Assembly (NCBI RefSeq): GCF_011745365.1
Contig: NW_024468910.1
Coordinates: 3,934,068-3,998,067, forward strand
Direction: 5' to 3'
DNA length: 64,000 nucleotides
Source of the DNA: Cryphonectria parasitica EP155
Lineage: Eukaryota; Ascomycota; Sordariomycetes; Diaporthales; Cryphonectriaceae
The notes under the pieces were generated by a model, which was given only the letters and a program-made list of their open reading frames with translations, ran no database searches and was not told the origin of the DNA. The translations under genes and the position numbers were made by a program. This document shows, piece after piece, positions 11,901 to 22,256 of the stretch (position 1 is the stretch's first letter; every line of letters begins with the position of its first letter).

Positions 11901-14422
11901 CAATCAACATCTTCCATCTTTCTTTGCATCGTCTACCAGAACGACGGAGGAATGCTGGGGGGTTGGGGGAAAGGGTTGACCCACCGCTAGGCATGCACGA
12001 CCTGCTTAGTACTATGGTATTTTCACGCCATTCATGCAGAGGAAGGAACTAAGAGTCAGGTCTGATCTGCCATCTGGGCTTTCTTGACTCTTTCTCTTTG
12101 CTTCCACAGCGTTGCCTCAGCGTTGCCCTCCTCAACCACGAGCACTAATACGACTATACTGAGTACTGAGTTAGTAGCATATGCTGTACAACCACACACT
12201 ACACTGTACTACCACTCACTCGCCTACCACGCACCAAGTAGATCAAAGATCGTCACAGTATGACTCAAAGGATAGCGCCAATGCAGCTGCAGCACCCCAT
12301 GGCGGCCCCTTCCCACCCCCCCCCTGCTCTCACCCCACAACGCAGTGGCCACTCACAGTCCAGCATGCTGAATTTACCATAGCACAGCGCAACTCCCCGT
12401 CTCTTAGTGTCCCATCCTAATCCATGGACCTCTACTGGCGGTCAACGTTCTCTCTAACCCCTTTCGGGAACCAAGATGCAGCTTCCAGGCTTTTTCGTCC
12501 AGCTTCGTCTGTGGGGTCCTGCCTTCCCATCCGGAAAAGCCTCTTCTCTTCTTCCTCTCTTTTTTTCTTTTTCTTGGCCTGCAGCAGTAGTGCTCATGTA
12601 CTGCAGTAGCTTTCTTGTCTCTGCAGCTAACTCAGTACCCGAGGCAGGGATCACTTTTCGCCTTGGGGAGGAAAAGGAGAAGAAGATGACCAAGACGAAC
12701 CTAGTTGAGGGAAAAACACACGATCCACGCATGTCCACCGCATCGCCTATCGCGTCTTCTCTCCACGTCCTGCCTCGCCTCGCGTGAAGAGAAGAGGCTC
12801 CATCGCCATGCATCTTCGAGATTGGTCTCACGAGGCCCAGCCTGCTGGGGGAGGGGGCGGTGGCCCCATAATACCATGTACAGTTTGTATGTACCTTTTT
12901 TCTTTTCTCTCTTTCATGGGTTCTGTTGGGTAGCCCCCATGTCAGTTCACTCAGTCAGTCGCTCACTCCCCCAGCAGCAGGACAAGACCTCGACAAAACC
13001 TGGTTCTTCCGAGATACATCCGCGACAGACCGCCGGTCTCTGCGAAATCCAAGTACCCTCGCAGTTTCTCAGGCTTCATGCTTCCTGAGATTTCGATCAT
13101 CTCTCTCTGTGTCCCCCTGCTCTTTTGGGTCGACATTCACCTGCAGGTCTCGTGGCCGTAATGACCCAGCAGCAGTAGCAGGAGCAGAAGCAGGAGACAT
13201 CTCACATCTGGGGCGCTGTCTAGAATCACTTACACGCATACAACGTGTGTCCTTGTGACAAACGTCAAATGTTCAATGTCAATTGTCAAATGTCAAATGT
13301 GAAATGTTGAAATAGACCAGCGGCAGAGACAAGAACAGGTCACCTTCGTTCAGCACGTTTCAGACATGGCTACCGAACTACGCAACCGCGCTGCCCACCC
13401 TCGAACCCTGTTCCCGATTGGGGGTGGGGGACTTGGGGCCATTTTCTCTCTCTCTCTCTCGCTCTCTTTTTCTTTCTCTGTCAGTATATGTCTCTCTCTT
13501 TTGGGTAACGCCAGGGTTTATTCTGGCCGCGTACGATCCAGACCACCCAGCCCCAGGCTTGTACCAAAAGAGGAGAGAGGTATAAAGAAGACAAGTGAAG
13601 AGGAGAGGTAACTATGTACCATTGTACTATACTATGGTAGCTACTATGGAAGTATACTCTCTGGCTTGCATGGTACCTTGAGCTGCAGCTAACTACGTAC
13701 TATAGACTAAAAAGAAAGATATCCACTCTCTTCCGTCCCCTACCCTCCTTGTCGTTCTCCTACCGCGGCTTACACGCCACGCCCCATGGACCCGGGCCTG
13801 ATGGGGCGCGTCTACAACAAAATCGCGGTACCCTGGTCTTTTTTTTTTTGGAGACCACAGAGCTGCGGTCGGCTTAGGCTTCCCGGGATATACTCAATCC
13901 ATGGCTCTCCATCCAGGCCTGGCTTGGATGATGGTAACCGCCATGTCGACCGCTCATCCGTCCTGACCTGTGACGAGGATTTAAACATGAGCAACCTCCC
14001 CCCCTCGACCTCGCTCTGTCTCTTCCCACCTTCTTATGTCCCTTTTACAATCACGCTTCTTGTTTTGGTCTTTTTCCTCTCTATTCATCATCATCATCAT
14101 CATCCTTCCCTCTTCGATTCATATCACGCTTACATCCTTTTTCTTCCCTTTCTACTCTTTTTGACCTTGTCATCCATTATCACTTTAACAAAACAAACCC
14201 ACACTTTTTTTGTTAAAGAGACAATATACACAAGGGCTTGAAGAAAAGGGCCGGGCCGTTTGATACGAGACCTTTTTACGCTTGTTCATCTTTCAAATCA
14301 CCTCATCAATTGTCATCGGAGCAGGACTCCTGTCAGATTCGCTCTTGTCAAACACCACCAGAGACTTATAATTCCCACAAATATAATCCTGCTGCGTCCT
14401 CGTGCCCAGCAGAACTGACAAA

Positions 14423-16491
14423 ATGACCACGTGAGTTTTATCTTCTTCTTTGCCTTTCTTGTCCCTCGCCTTCTATCTCTGGGGGTGTAATAAATAAATA
14501 AAAAATTGATTTACTAATTCTTTTGGGACAACAGTCTCTCGGGGGATATCACATTCGACTTCACATTCCCTTGTGACCCAGCAACCCCTCCTCAGTACAG
14601 CTTTGACGCCCCATTACTGGAGATGCCTGCTGTACACAACAACAGCAGCCACGGTCACTCCCGTGCCTCGTCCACCGCGTCCACAGCCTACTCTCTGGAC
14701 TCGTCACCATCACACTCCATCGCCACCACCAGCACCAGGAGGACCACCCCCTCCCGGTCGCCTGTGGTCAGGACACATGGCCCCCTCCTGCTGCCCAAGA
14801 TCAGAAGCCAGGACCAGAACATCGTGCCCAACATGGTCCCCATCGCACAGTGCCAGTCGTCGTCCAGGCCCTCTAAGCGCGCCAGGACCTCGCCTGCCCC
14901 GTCGTCCATGAGGAGTGCCACCAGCAGCTACCGCGGCCACTCTCGCAGCATGACCAACCCGGAGAACATCTACAACCCCAACCCCGTGCCCGTCGCCTAC
15001 TCGCCGCCCATGAGCCAGGAGGGCAGCCCTACCACACTGATAGGCTCTCCCGTCCTCTTCCCTGCCAACAGCTTTGCCGTCCAGCACCCCTCGGCCCCTG
15101 TCGTCGACACCACCCGCTCGCAGCGTGCCTCGTCCTGCAACCTGGACGACGTCACCGTCGAGAAGTTCGGCTTCCCGACCTACCGTCAGATGCCGTCCTA
15201 CGTTGTGGGGCCCAACCCTGCTGCTGCCCAGGCTGGATCCTGCGGTGTCGTGAGACAGGAGTCACCTGCCGCCCCAGCCATGATGCGCGTCTCGTCCTCG
15301 CAGTCGGACATGACCGCTATGCCTGCGCCCAGCTCGTACTTCCAGCCCTACGCCCACCAGCAGCACCAGCACCAGCAGGTCTACACCCAGCAGCGTGACG
15401 TCTCGCCTGTGGCCGCTCCGGAGCCAGTCCAGCAGCTTCAGCCCACCGTCAGCAACGCCGCCAGCAACACCACCATCCTCAACTACCTGACGGCGGCCAA
15501 CCCTGCGCCCAGCCTGGTCCACACCATCTCCTTCCCCCTGCGCGATCCTCACACCAAGCACTTCTGGTGGGATGTGCGCCAGATCCGCCCCTGGACCTCG
15601 TTCAACACCTCGACGGTGCTCTCTCTGTCCAACGGCGCTGCCGCCTCTCTCCTTACCTGCCCTCTCCCCTCCACCTACCTCCCCTCGCCTGCTGCCCCCA
15701 CCCAGCGCCACCCAGAGACCGAGTCCGCCCTGGCCGCCATCTACGCGTCCTGGTACCTGCCCCGCCTGAACGCTGCCCTGGCCCTCTCGTCCAACCGGCC
15801 CCTGCAGCTGGCCGTCGCCCCCAGGACTGGCCCCCACGCCACCCGCGACAGCGAGCAGACCATCGTGGCCACCGTCCCAGGTGATGCCTCGAGCGCGGCT
15901 GCCATCTTTGGTGGCAAGCCCTCTGCCCGTGTTGTCGGCCTCGTCAAGTCCTTTGACCGCTTCAACACCGGCATGCGCGTCGAGGGCAACGTCAAGCGCG
16001 TCGAGTACCTGCGGGGCCTGGCCCACCTGCACCACGTCATGCGCGAGCACGGGTGTCGGTATGGGTTCATCCTCACCGAGATCGAGCTCGTTGTCGTGCG
16101 CAACGGCCTCGAGGGCACTCCTCACTTCGGCTTCGTCGAGGTCACCAGCTGCCAGCTTGCTGCCACCGGCAATGCCACCACCGCCGCCGTCTCTGCCGAC
16201 GGTGAGCTGGACGCCGAGTCCGTCCCCATGACGGCCTGCCTTGCCCTCTGGGGCCTGTGCATGCTCGCCTCGGACGAGCCTCTCCCGCAGGGCCACGCTG
16301 CCTGGCGCGCCGAGATTGGTGCGCCTGCTGAGGGCACCCGCAGGAAGGCTCTGCCTCGGGACAGCTGGATGCCGCAGCCGCAGCTGGCCGAGAAGCGCGA
16401 GGCCAAGAGGAGCCGTGGCTGGGTCTGGCCTGAGGACCCTGTCGGTCGCAAGGAGCTTGGGAAGAGGGGTGTTCGGTACGGTGCTTGCTGA
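14423..16491 (+). CDS. Conserved-looking fungal protein of unknown function, disordered N-terminus and globular C-terminal domain
   Basis: Two exons, 14423-14430 and 14535-16491, encode 654 aa. The first coding exon is only 8 nt. The 104-nt intron has a GTGAGT donor and an ACAG acceptor, and splicing yields MTTLSGDITFDFTFPCDP at the N-terminus. If the small exon were not used, the first in-frame ATG would be 14623 (Met33). Residues of about 30-290 are rich in Ser, Pro, Thr and Gln and look disordered, with a possible basic nuclear signal (SRPSKRARTS). The remainder looks globular, with motifs such as FWWDVRQIRPWTSFNT, VVGLVKSFDRFNTGM, HGCRYGFILTEIELVVVRNG and FGFVEVTSC. The layout suggests a nuclear or regulatory protein. 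I do not recognise the family. The RYGFILTE..VVVRN stretch recalls PD-(D/E)XK nuclease-fold proteins only weakly. An antisense ORF at 15262-16542 is a codon-bias shadow. Confidence 0.85.
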
Positions 16492-17322
16492 GCGGGCTCC
16501 CTGTTTCCAAACACTCTGGTCTGCACCTGAGCACAATGACATGAAGATGATGAATGGTTAATGGAATTTTTTTCTTCTATTTTTATTTTATCGGGAGGAT
16601 GATGATGGTTTGGGGGGACTTGTACATGACAACGGGCCATGGGTTCTGGGAAAGGGTGTTAAAAGGGGTGAAGGTTTTCCATGAGATTCTTGTTCAACAC
16701 TTGTTCATTTTTCCATTCTTGATTGTTTTCTGCTGTGCAGATGACTTTTCGGGATGGGGGCATGAACTACAAAGATCTCTTCCTTCTTTCCCCTTTTTTC
16801 GCCTTCCCCCAGGCCTGGAGGGCAAGACCTGGGGGACTGGTTTCCCTTTCGGTCATTGATGATGAAAAAGACAAAGACATTCAAGTTTTAACCTTATTTC
16901 AGATAATGAGGGAAAGAAGGAAAGGAGGGACATTTGGGATAAAAACGGCACACGCCACAACACAACAGACAGGCTCTTGGATGAGACCTGGTCTTATGAT
17001 ATGATGCATGATAACTTTGATGGAATTGGGTTTTAATGATAATTGAATGTCATGAGTACCCATACACACAACGAACTGTTCCGAACTTTGTCTTGAAAGT
17101 GATGATTATGATGATGAGGATGACGATCAATTGAACGTCGCATGAAGTCTTCAGTGCTGTTCGTTCACCTAGACGTGCATACTTTCCAAGATTCATACCC
17201 AACTTTGAACTATCAAAACCACCACCACCACCATCATCCAGTATCACTCACTCCCTTCTCCCACTCTTCTCCATTTTCCAACATAGAAACCTCCTCAGAT
17301 GAACCCCCCTACTACCTCGAAT
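16492..17322. other. Intergenic region between convergent genes
   Basis: The 830 bp hold the 3' regions of the unknown gene to the left (plus) and the secreted-protein gene to the right (minus). Pyrimidine-rich and ATG/ATC repeats occur, with no supported ORF. Confidence 0.6.
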
Positions 17323-17912
17323 TCACTCAACCACGAAAAGGGTCGGCCCAGTATACTCCTGGTAAGAAGCCGCGCCATCCACAAGAACAGGAAACTCGAC
17401 CGCATCCCAGAACTTGGCCGCCGCCAGCGCCTCGCTCGCGTCCGCCAGGAGGAGGGTATAGTTTGCCGGCGACGTGCCCGAGACCGCCACGGCCTGGAAC
17501 GACCAGATGTACGAGGGGTCCTGGCAGGCCGTGAAGGGGACGTCGGGGAGGGTGTAGGCGGTGATGAAGGAGGCGTTGCAGGTTGTGGGGAAGGGGTCTT
17601 GGTTGGTGGCTACTTGGAAGGAGAAGCTTTTGTTGGGGCGGGAGGGTGTCCGGGTTTTTCTCTCAGCACCGCTTTGATTGATATTGTAATTGGGGGAGGG
17701 GTCTTTTTTTTTATTTTTTATTCTTTGGCTTGGGAAAGGGAGGTTGAGGCTTACGAGCATAGGGTTCCGTGAGGTTCACAGCCGGCGTAGAAGTCGGAGA
17801 CGTCGAATTGTTCTGCGATGATACGTTTCTCGATTGGGGTTGCGGAGGCTGCCGGGGCGAGGAGGCCCACGGCGAGGGTGGTGAGTAGCACCAGGTTGGA
17901 TATGAGTTGCAT
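17323..17912 (-). CDS. Small secreted cysteine-containing protein, AA1-like (Alt a 1-type) family
   Basis: Exon 1 is 17912-17755 (minus), and the preferred exon 2 is 17626-17323, giving 153 aa. Residues 1-24 form a signal peptide with a hydrophobic core (LVLLTTLAVGLLAPAASA), followed by TPIEKR, a Kex2-like dibasic site. The mature part has four cysteines (C45, C52, C69, C87), enough for two disulfides. The pattern DFYAGCEPHGTLC-SFSFQV, then PTTC and FTAC, resembles AA1-like secreted proteins. The donor is GTAAGC at 17754. The acceptor AAAAG at 17627-17628 restores the family-like C-x-FSF spacing. A nearer in-frame acceptor at 17672-17673 would add 15 residues (168 aa). Such proteins are often expressed on plant or organic substrates; no specific role is shown here. 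The CFEM receptor gene lies 1.3 kb away on the same strand. Confidence 0.75.
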
Positions 17913-19241
17913 GGTGAATTATTATCAACTGGATTGAGAGGTGAAAATCGAGATGAGAACCACGTTTTGAAAGTCCTGCAAGAAGGATGATGTTTGTTGT
18001 TTTCCAATTTGTACAATGCTCTCAACCCTCTTCATCTCTATGGCTGCTGTGATAATCATCTTTATACAAAAGTCAGAGCACGCTATTGTCCACACGAGGT
18101 AATTTGCTTGTTCAGCAACCCAGATCATATGTATTTTATTTGTATCCATGTCTTCACAAATTGTCGGTGTGGCCCTTTGTAGCACATAGGCACTTACTGA
18201 GCAACCTCGTATTACGACCAACTACCGCCAAATCATGCCAGTTAGCAGATCACGTTCTGTCTCAAGAGCGGAATACCCGCCAGATAAGATCTTGGCCACA
18301 AGTGGCAACTTTGGGACGCATTTCCAAGGCTATTGATTGCTGGATGAAGTAGCTGATTACTATACAAGACGCGCTTTAGGGTCGGATGTCTCTTGCGCTT
18401 ACTGATGTTGAGTATCTGCTCGTTCATGATGCCAAGATTTGGAGTATAGCCAAGACCTTCTTTTCCTGTCGAATAATTGCGAGAGGAACTTTTCTTATCA
18501 CGCGTGGTCTATGGTTTCCGACGGAGGAAAATTTTAAGCCGGATTGCATTGCTTATAATGAATCGTACCTCACCTAATTACCTCAGCAAAACCCAGAAGA
18601 TGAAGATTCCACAGTCCAATACATACTGCTCCTGATGTCCAGATTCGCTGGCGATAGTGACGGTCTTCAATGAGGATGATGGAACTTTCAAATACTTCCA
18701 AGAGATCTGACTGAGCTCTCAACAAATCTCATGCGCAGGACAGGACAAGATCTAAATCGTAGTCTGGTCAAATAGTGCTTATACCATTGCCGGTCCAATT
18801 TGCAAGATCTAGGACTGAACGACAAGCTTCTAGAAACGTTTGTGAAAAAGTCTCATGTGAAAGATCCTCTTATCAGTACTTCTCTCTGTTTAATGAGAGT
18901 TGCCATGCAGAACCATAGGTTCTCAAGGAACACAAGCGTTGAGTAAGATAGAATGGTCAACTTGGAGCTAGCCAGAATGAAGATGCCTTGTGCAAACATC
19001 GGATCATGTATGCAAGCAGGTGAGGATCGCTAAACTAATTAAAACTGCTAGGACTTTTCTTGTTTCTCTTTTTCTATTTTTTTCTCTTCCTTTCTTCCTT
19101 CCTTTTCTTTCTGCTCAAGGATGGGATGTGAAGAGGTAGCGACGGTGTTCGTATGTATAGCATACGGATTTTTTTTTTTTTTTAAAGTCAACACCCCCTT
19201 TTCCCCATGTAAAACTCCTGGCCAGACCTCCTCACCCTTTG
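17913..19241. other. Intergenic region, 1.3 kb, no gene recognised
   Basis: The stretch is comparatively AT-rich and holds only short overlapping ORFs without motifs. A pyrimidine/poly-T tract lies at about 19055-19185, next to the 3' end of the receptor gene (which is on the minus strand). Confidence 0.6.
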
Positions 19242-21166
19242 TCACCTGTCAATCCTGTTCATCCTCAGCGCATCCGGCACGCCCTGGTCCATCAGCTCCA
19301 CCTCGTCACTGAGCTCATCGTCAGCCCTCTGCTTGTACTGCACGCTCACGCTCGTCGTCTTCATGATGTCGCCCGGGCCGCCGCCGCCGCTCCCGCCGTA
19401 GGTCCTGAGTCCGCTGTTGAGCATGCGCGAGCCGCCCTTGCTGGCGCTGCTGTTGTTGCCGTACGAATTGCCGTAGGACTGGCTCCTTTTCTTGTCGTCG
19501 TGGGACTTCTTGATCCGGCGGAAGAGGGAGGCCATGCCCGGCAGACAGGCGCAGATGACGCCTGCGTTGAGCTCGATGAGGGACCAGAGGGCCAGGGCCG
19601 CGTAGTCGTAGGTCTGGTTGGTCGAGGAGGCCCAGCCGGCGAGGTACTTGAGGCGGATGATGGAGCAGACGGTGACGAAGAGGCCGAGGAGGAAGGTGAA
19701 GATGACGCCGATCTTGGTCTTCCAGTCGGTTTCGAGTTTGATTCTGTTTGAGGGAGGAAGGATATCAGCCATTGCATGTCCTTTTTCTGTTTTGGGATAT
19801 CTTTTCCCCTGCTTCAGAGAGAGTGGCCGTGGCCAGTTGGGGGAGGGATACTCACAATTTAGGAATGGGCATGAGGAAGATAGTCACGTCCATGATGATG
19901 TTCAGGGAGGCACAGACATATGTTTGAGCGGTCATGTTGATGCATGTTCCGCTGTGCCTGTGGTCCCACATTGTCCAGACATAGGTGAATGGCACGCAGT
20001 AGGTCAAGAGCGTGATGATAAACGCGAGTGCGAAACAGACGATAAAGGCCAGCATGGAGAGACATGCCACCCGAAACCCTCTGGATGGAAAGATGCGCAG
20101 GTATAGAACCACAATCGACGTCTTGGTAAGGGCGCTCTCGATAACGTAGGCGAATTCGGCGACGTAGAAAAGCTATTGTGACTTTTGTCAGCGCTGCTCC
20201 CTACTTGGGTAGACAAGGTTATATAGTATTATCAGACTTACAATCAGCACGATGGTGACACGAGTGCTGTCGAGTTGCCAGATATCTCGGCCCATGCCAA
20301 AGTCAAACACTATTTATTTGGTAAAATCACCCATCATTAGTGAAAAGGTCTTGGCCCGTGTATGGATATGCTCTCCAATGATAATGAGAAACAAAAGATC
20401 ATGTTGAGACTTACTGAGCTCGGCGCCAATGGACACAGCAGTAAGAACGGCGAAGGAGGCGACGATGAACCAATCATCATACCAGAATATGCCGCCAAAT
20501 CGTGACGTTCGTGCGATCATACGACTTCCAAAGCACGCGAGGGCGACGGCGTAGAGGGTCCAAGAGATGGACCGCAGGTGACTCGCCTCATCGTGTTGCG
20601 TGGCTCCGCATGCCACTTTGACGTATTGTTCCCCTCCTACACACACAGAGTGAAAGATCATGTCAGCCCCATTGCGACTTTCCAATTCATAAAAGCCCAC
20701 TCCGTTTCCCCTCGCTGCTCCTCTGGCATTCCTCTCGACTGGGACTCACGTAGGCTCTCATCCACTGTGCAATTCGGATTGCCGCACTCCCTCATGTAGT
20801 CGATAATAGCAGCTTGGTTGGTGCTGGAGCATATGCATGTCATATCGGACGTCGTGCAGGTCGAGTTGGCCACGGCCGCGGTGAAGCATGTTGCCTAAGA
20901 AATGCGAGAATGGCCCATGTCAGCGCCTCCAATGCACTGCTGCCAGAGAGTAAACCCCCCCCCCCCCCCCAAACAAAAAGACACTCCCAGGGAGAGCAAA
21001 GTGCATCATGACCTACCTCGCACTCGGGCAGACTGACGACCAGTTCCGAGTATGTTGCTTGTATACTCCTGCTAGTAGGCTGTGCTGCAACGACCGCCGA
21101 GGAGACGAATACGCAGGCCACTAGCGAGACGACGAGCCTCGTTGCTCGTGAGGTGAGGAGATACAT
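19242..21166 (-). CDS. CFEM-domain seven-transmembrane receptor (PTH11/rhodopsin-like)
   Basis: Six exons on the minus strand: 21166-21017, 20894-20750, 20636-20415, 20309-20242, 20172-19856 and 19743-19242, giving 467 aa. All junctions are GT-AG and in phase. Residues 1-28 are a signal peptide (LVVSLVACVFVSSAVVAA). A CFEM domain follows with all eight cysteines (PEC, ATC, STC, MTCIC, REC, PNC, VAC). The membrane part carries typical fungal rhodopsin-like motifs: LRSISWTLYAVALACFGSRM, FWYDDWFIVASF, FDFGMGRDIW, ALTKTSIVVLYLRIFP, CASLNIIMDVTIFLMPIPKL, KTKIGVIFTFLLGLFVTVCS and IELNAGVICACLPGMASLFRR. The C-terminal tail is cytoplasmic, Ser/Lys-rich with a Gly stretch. PTH11-type CFEM receptors sense surface or host cues in plant-associated fungi; the ligand is unknown. 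A TG repeat lies about 45 bp upstream of the start codon. Confidence 0.9.
20955..20970. repeat. C homopolymer (16 nt) inside intron 1 of the CFEM receptor gene
   Basis: Sixteen consecutive C on the plus strand, so the pre-mRNA would carry a 16-nt G tract within the 122-nt intron 20895-21016. Confidence 0.95.
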
Positions 21167-21182
21167 GGTTGTCGGTCCCCCG

Positions 21183-21209
21183 CACATACACAGACACACA
21201 CGCGCGCGT

Positions 21210-21252
<43 letters not shown>
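21183..21252. repeat. CA/TG tract with CG core next to the CFEM receptor start
   Basis: About 70 bp of nearly pure alternating purine-pyrimidine, including 21 uninterrupted CA units (21211-21252) and a CGCGCG core. It lies 17-86 bp upstream of the receptor's ATG at 21166 (minus), in its leader or core promoter. Alternating tracts of this kind favour Z-DNA. Confidence 0.95.
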
Positions 21253-21253
<1 letters not shown>

Positions 21254-22219
21254 CTCTTGACTCGTCCGTCAAAGCATAGACCGTCACAACTTAGAAAGGT
21301 GGTGGTGCCGTCAAGTCCGAATAGCGTTGTCGAGGATCATGGAAGAAAAGAGCACACACCCGAGGGCTTTGCAAGTCCGTATGCAGCCAGGCAAACAACT
21401 TGTATGAAAACAAGAGAGCGAGTGGCTAAGTGTGAGAGAAAAGAGAGAGGTAGGAGAGGTAGATCTGGGGAACCACTCGGCACGTGGCGGCGGAACCTGT
21501 CATAGTTTTGTTCTCGTTACGATGCAGAGACAAGACCCCCCTTGAGTGCGCGCGTATGTGGCTGCTCACTCGGCTGCATGGTTTACAGCTCGCCTGCGCC
21601 AGGGAAAAGGAATTTCGAACCCGGATATCAGGTGGACCAGGAGCGGGACCTCTGCCAGGGACTCAAAACGGTCGTCGAGGGAGGGGTGTTTTTTTTTTCT
21701 TTCCCCTTCTATTTACCCCCCTACTCCGAACGAATTTATGTTCTCAAGTAAGACTAGACCCGCAAATTCACCCTCTCCCTCTCTCGCTCTCTCTCTCTCT
21801 TTCTCGCTCACTGTCTGTGCTTCCGATGTACGATGCCGGACCGGTGTGGTTGAACCAAGCGAATTTCTCCTTGGCTGCACTAAAGTGAACCACGGCAAGT
21901 GGAAGAAGGATCATTAGTTACATATTATGGTAGTATGCTATAGTAGTATGCCCGTTTTTTTTTCTTTTGCCTTCTCCAGCCAGGCCATTTTTTCTGACCA
22001 CCCCTCCAAGCCACTACGGTAGTCCCGTCTAAACTGTCTTCCTAGGCCCGGACCGCAGCTTTAGTTCCTTCGGGTCAAAGTCTGGGGGCGCTTTCGCTTT
22101 TCTTGGTGCTCTACTGTACGAATGATTACTAGCTGCGAGGGGTCGTCCCCTCGGTGCTGCCGCACTTTCGCTACGCTCCGGGGGAACATGTCAGCTCTAA
22201 CAAGAACTATAGGTTGCAT

Positions 22220-22256
22220 ACTGCGTAGTATGGTATAATAGTACATAGTACGCAGT
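22220..22256. repeat. Imperfect hairpin with TAC/ATAGTA motif
   Basis: Arms 22220-22232 and 22244-22256 are reverse complements with one mismatch in 13 nt, around an 11-nt loop that itself holds TATAATAGTA. It belongs to the dispersed palindrome family described under findings. Confidence 0.8.

Larger units (their letters stand above)
6498..14422. other. Long gene-free region, 7.9 kb, rich in simple sequence and palindromes
   Basis: No ORF here shows a family motif or a convincing exon chain. The stretch contains C/G homopolymers (for example 6699-6713, 8548-8558, 10241-10254), a GA/GAA tract (7902-7970), a CA tract (8882-8911), pyrimidine tracts, degenerate CAAATGT repeats near 13265-13310, and many TACTATAGTA-like palindromes. 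From about 13960 the plus strand becomes pyrimidine-rich and then A-rich, as expected for the promoter and leader of the gene starting at 14423. Much of the region may be an extended regulatory domain or may hold non-coding transcripts; the sequence does not show which. Confidence 0.6.

Noticed and set aside
15262..16542. 426-codon ORF on the minus strand
   Set aside because: It lies entirely antisense to the 654-aa gene and reflects GC-rich third positions of that gene. The sense frame has the splice structure and consistent motifs.
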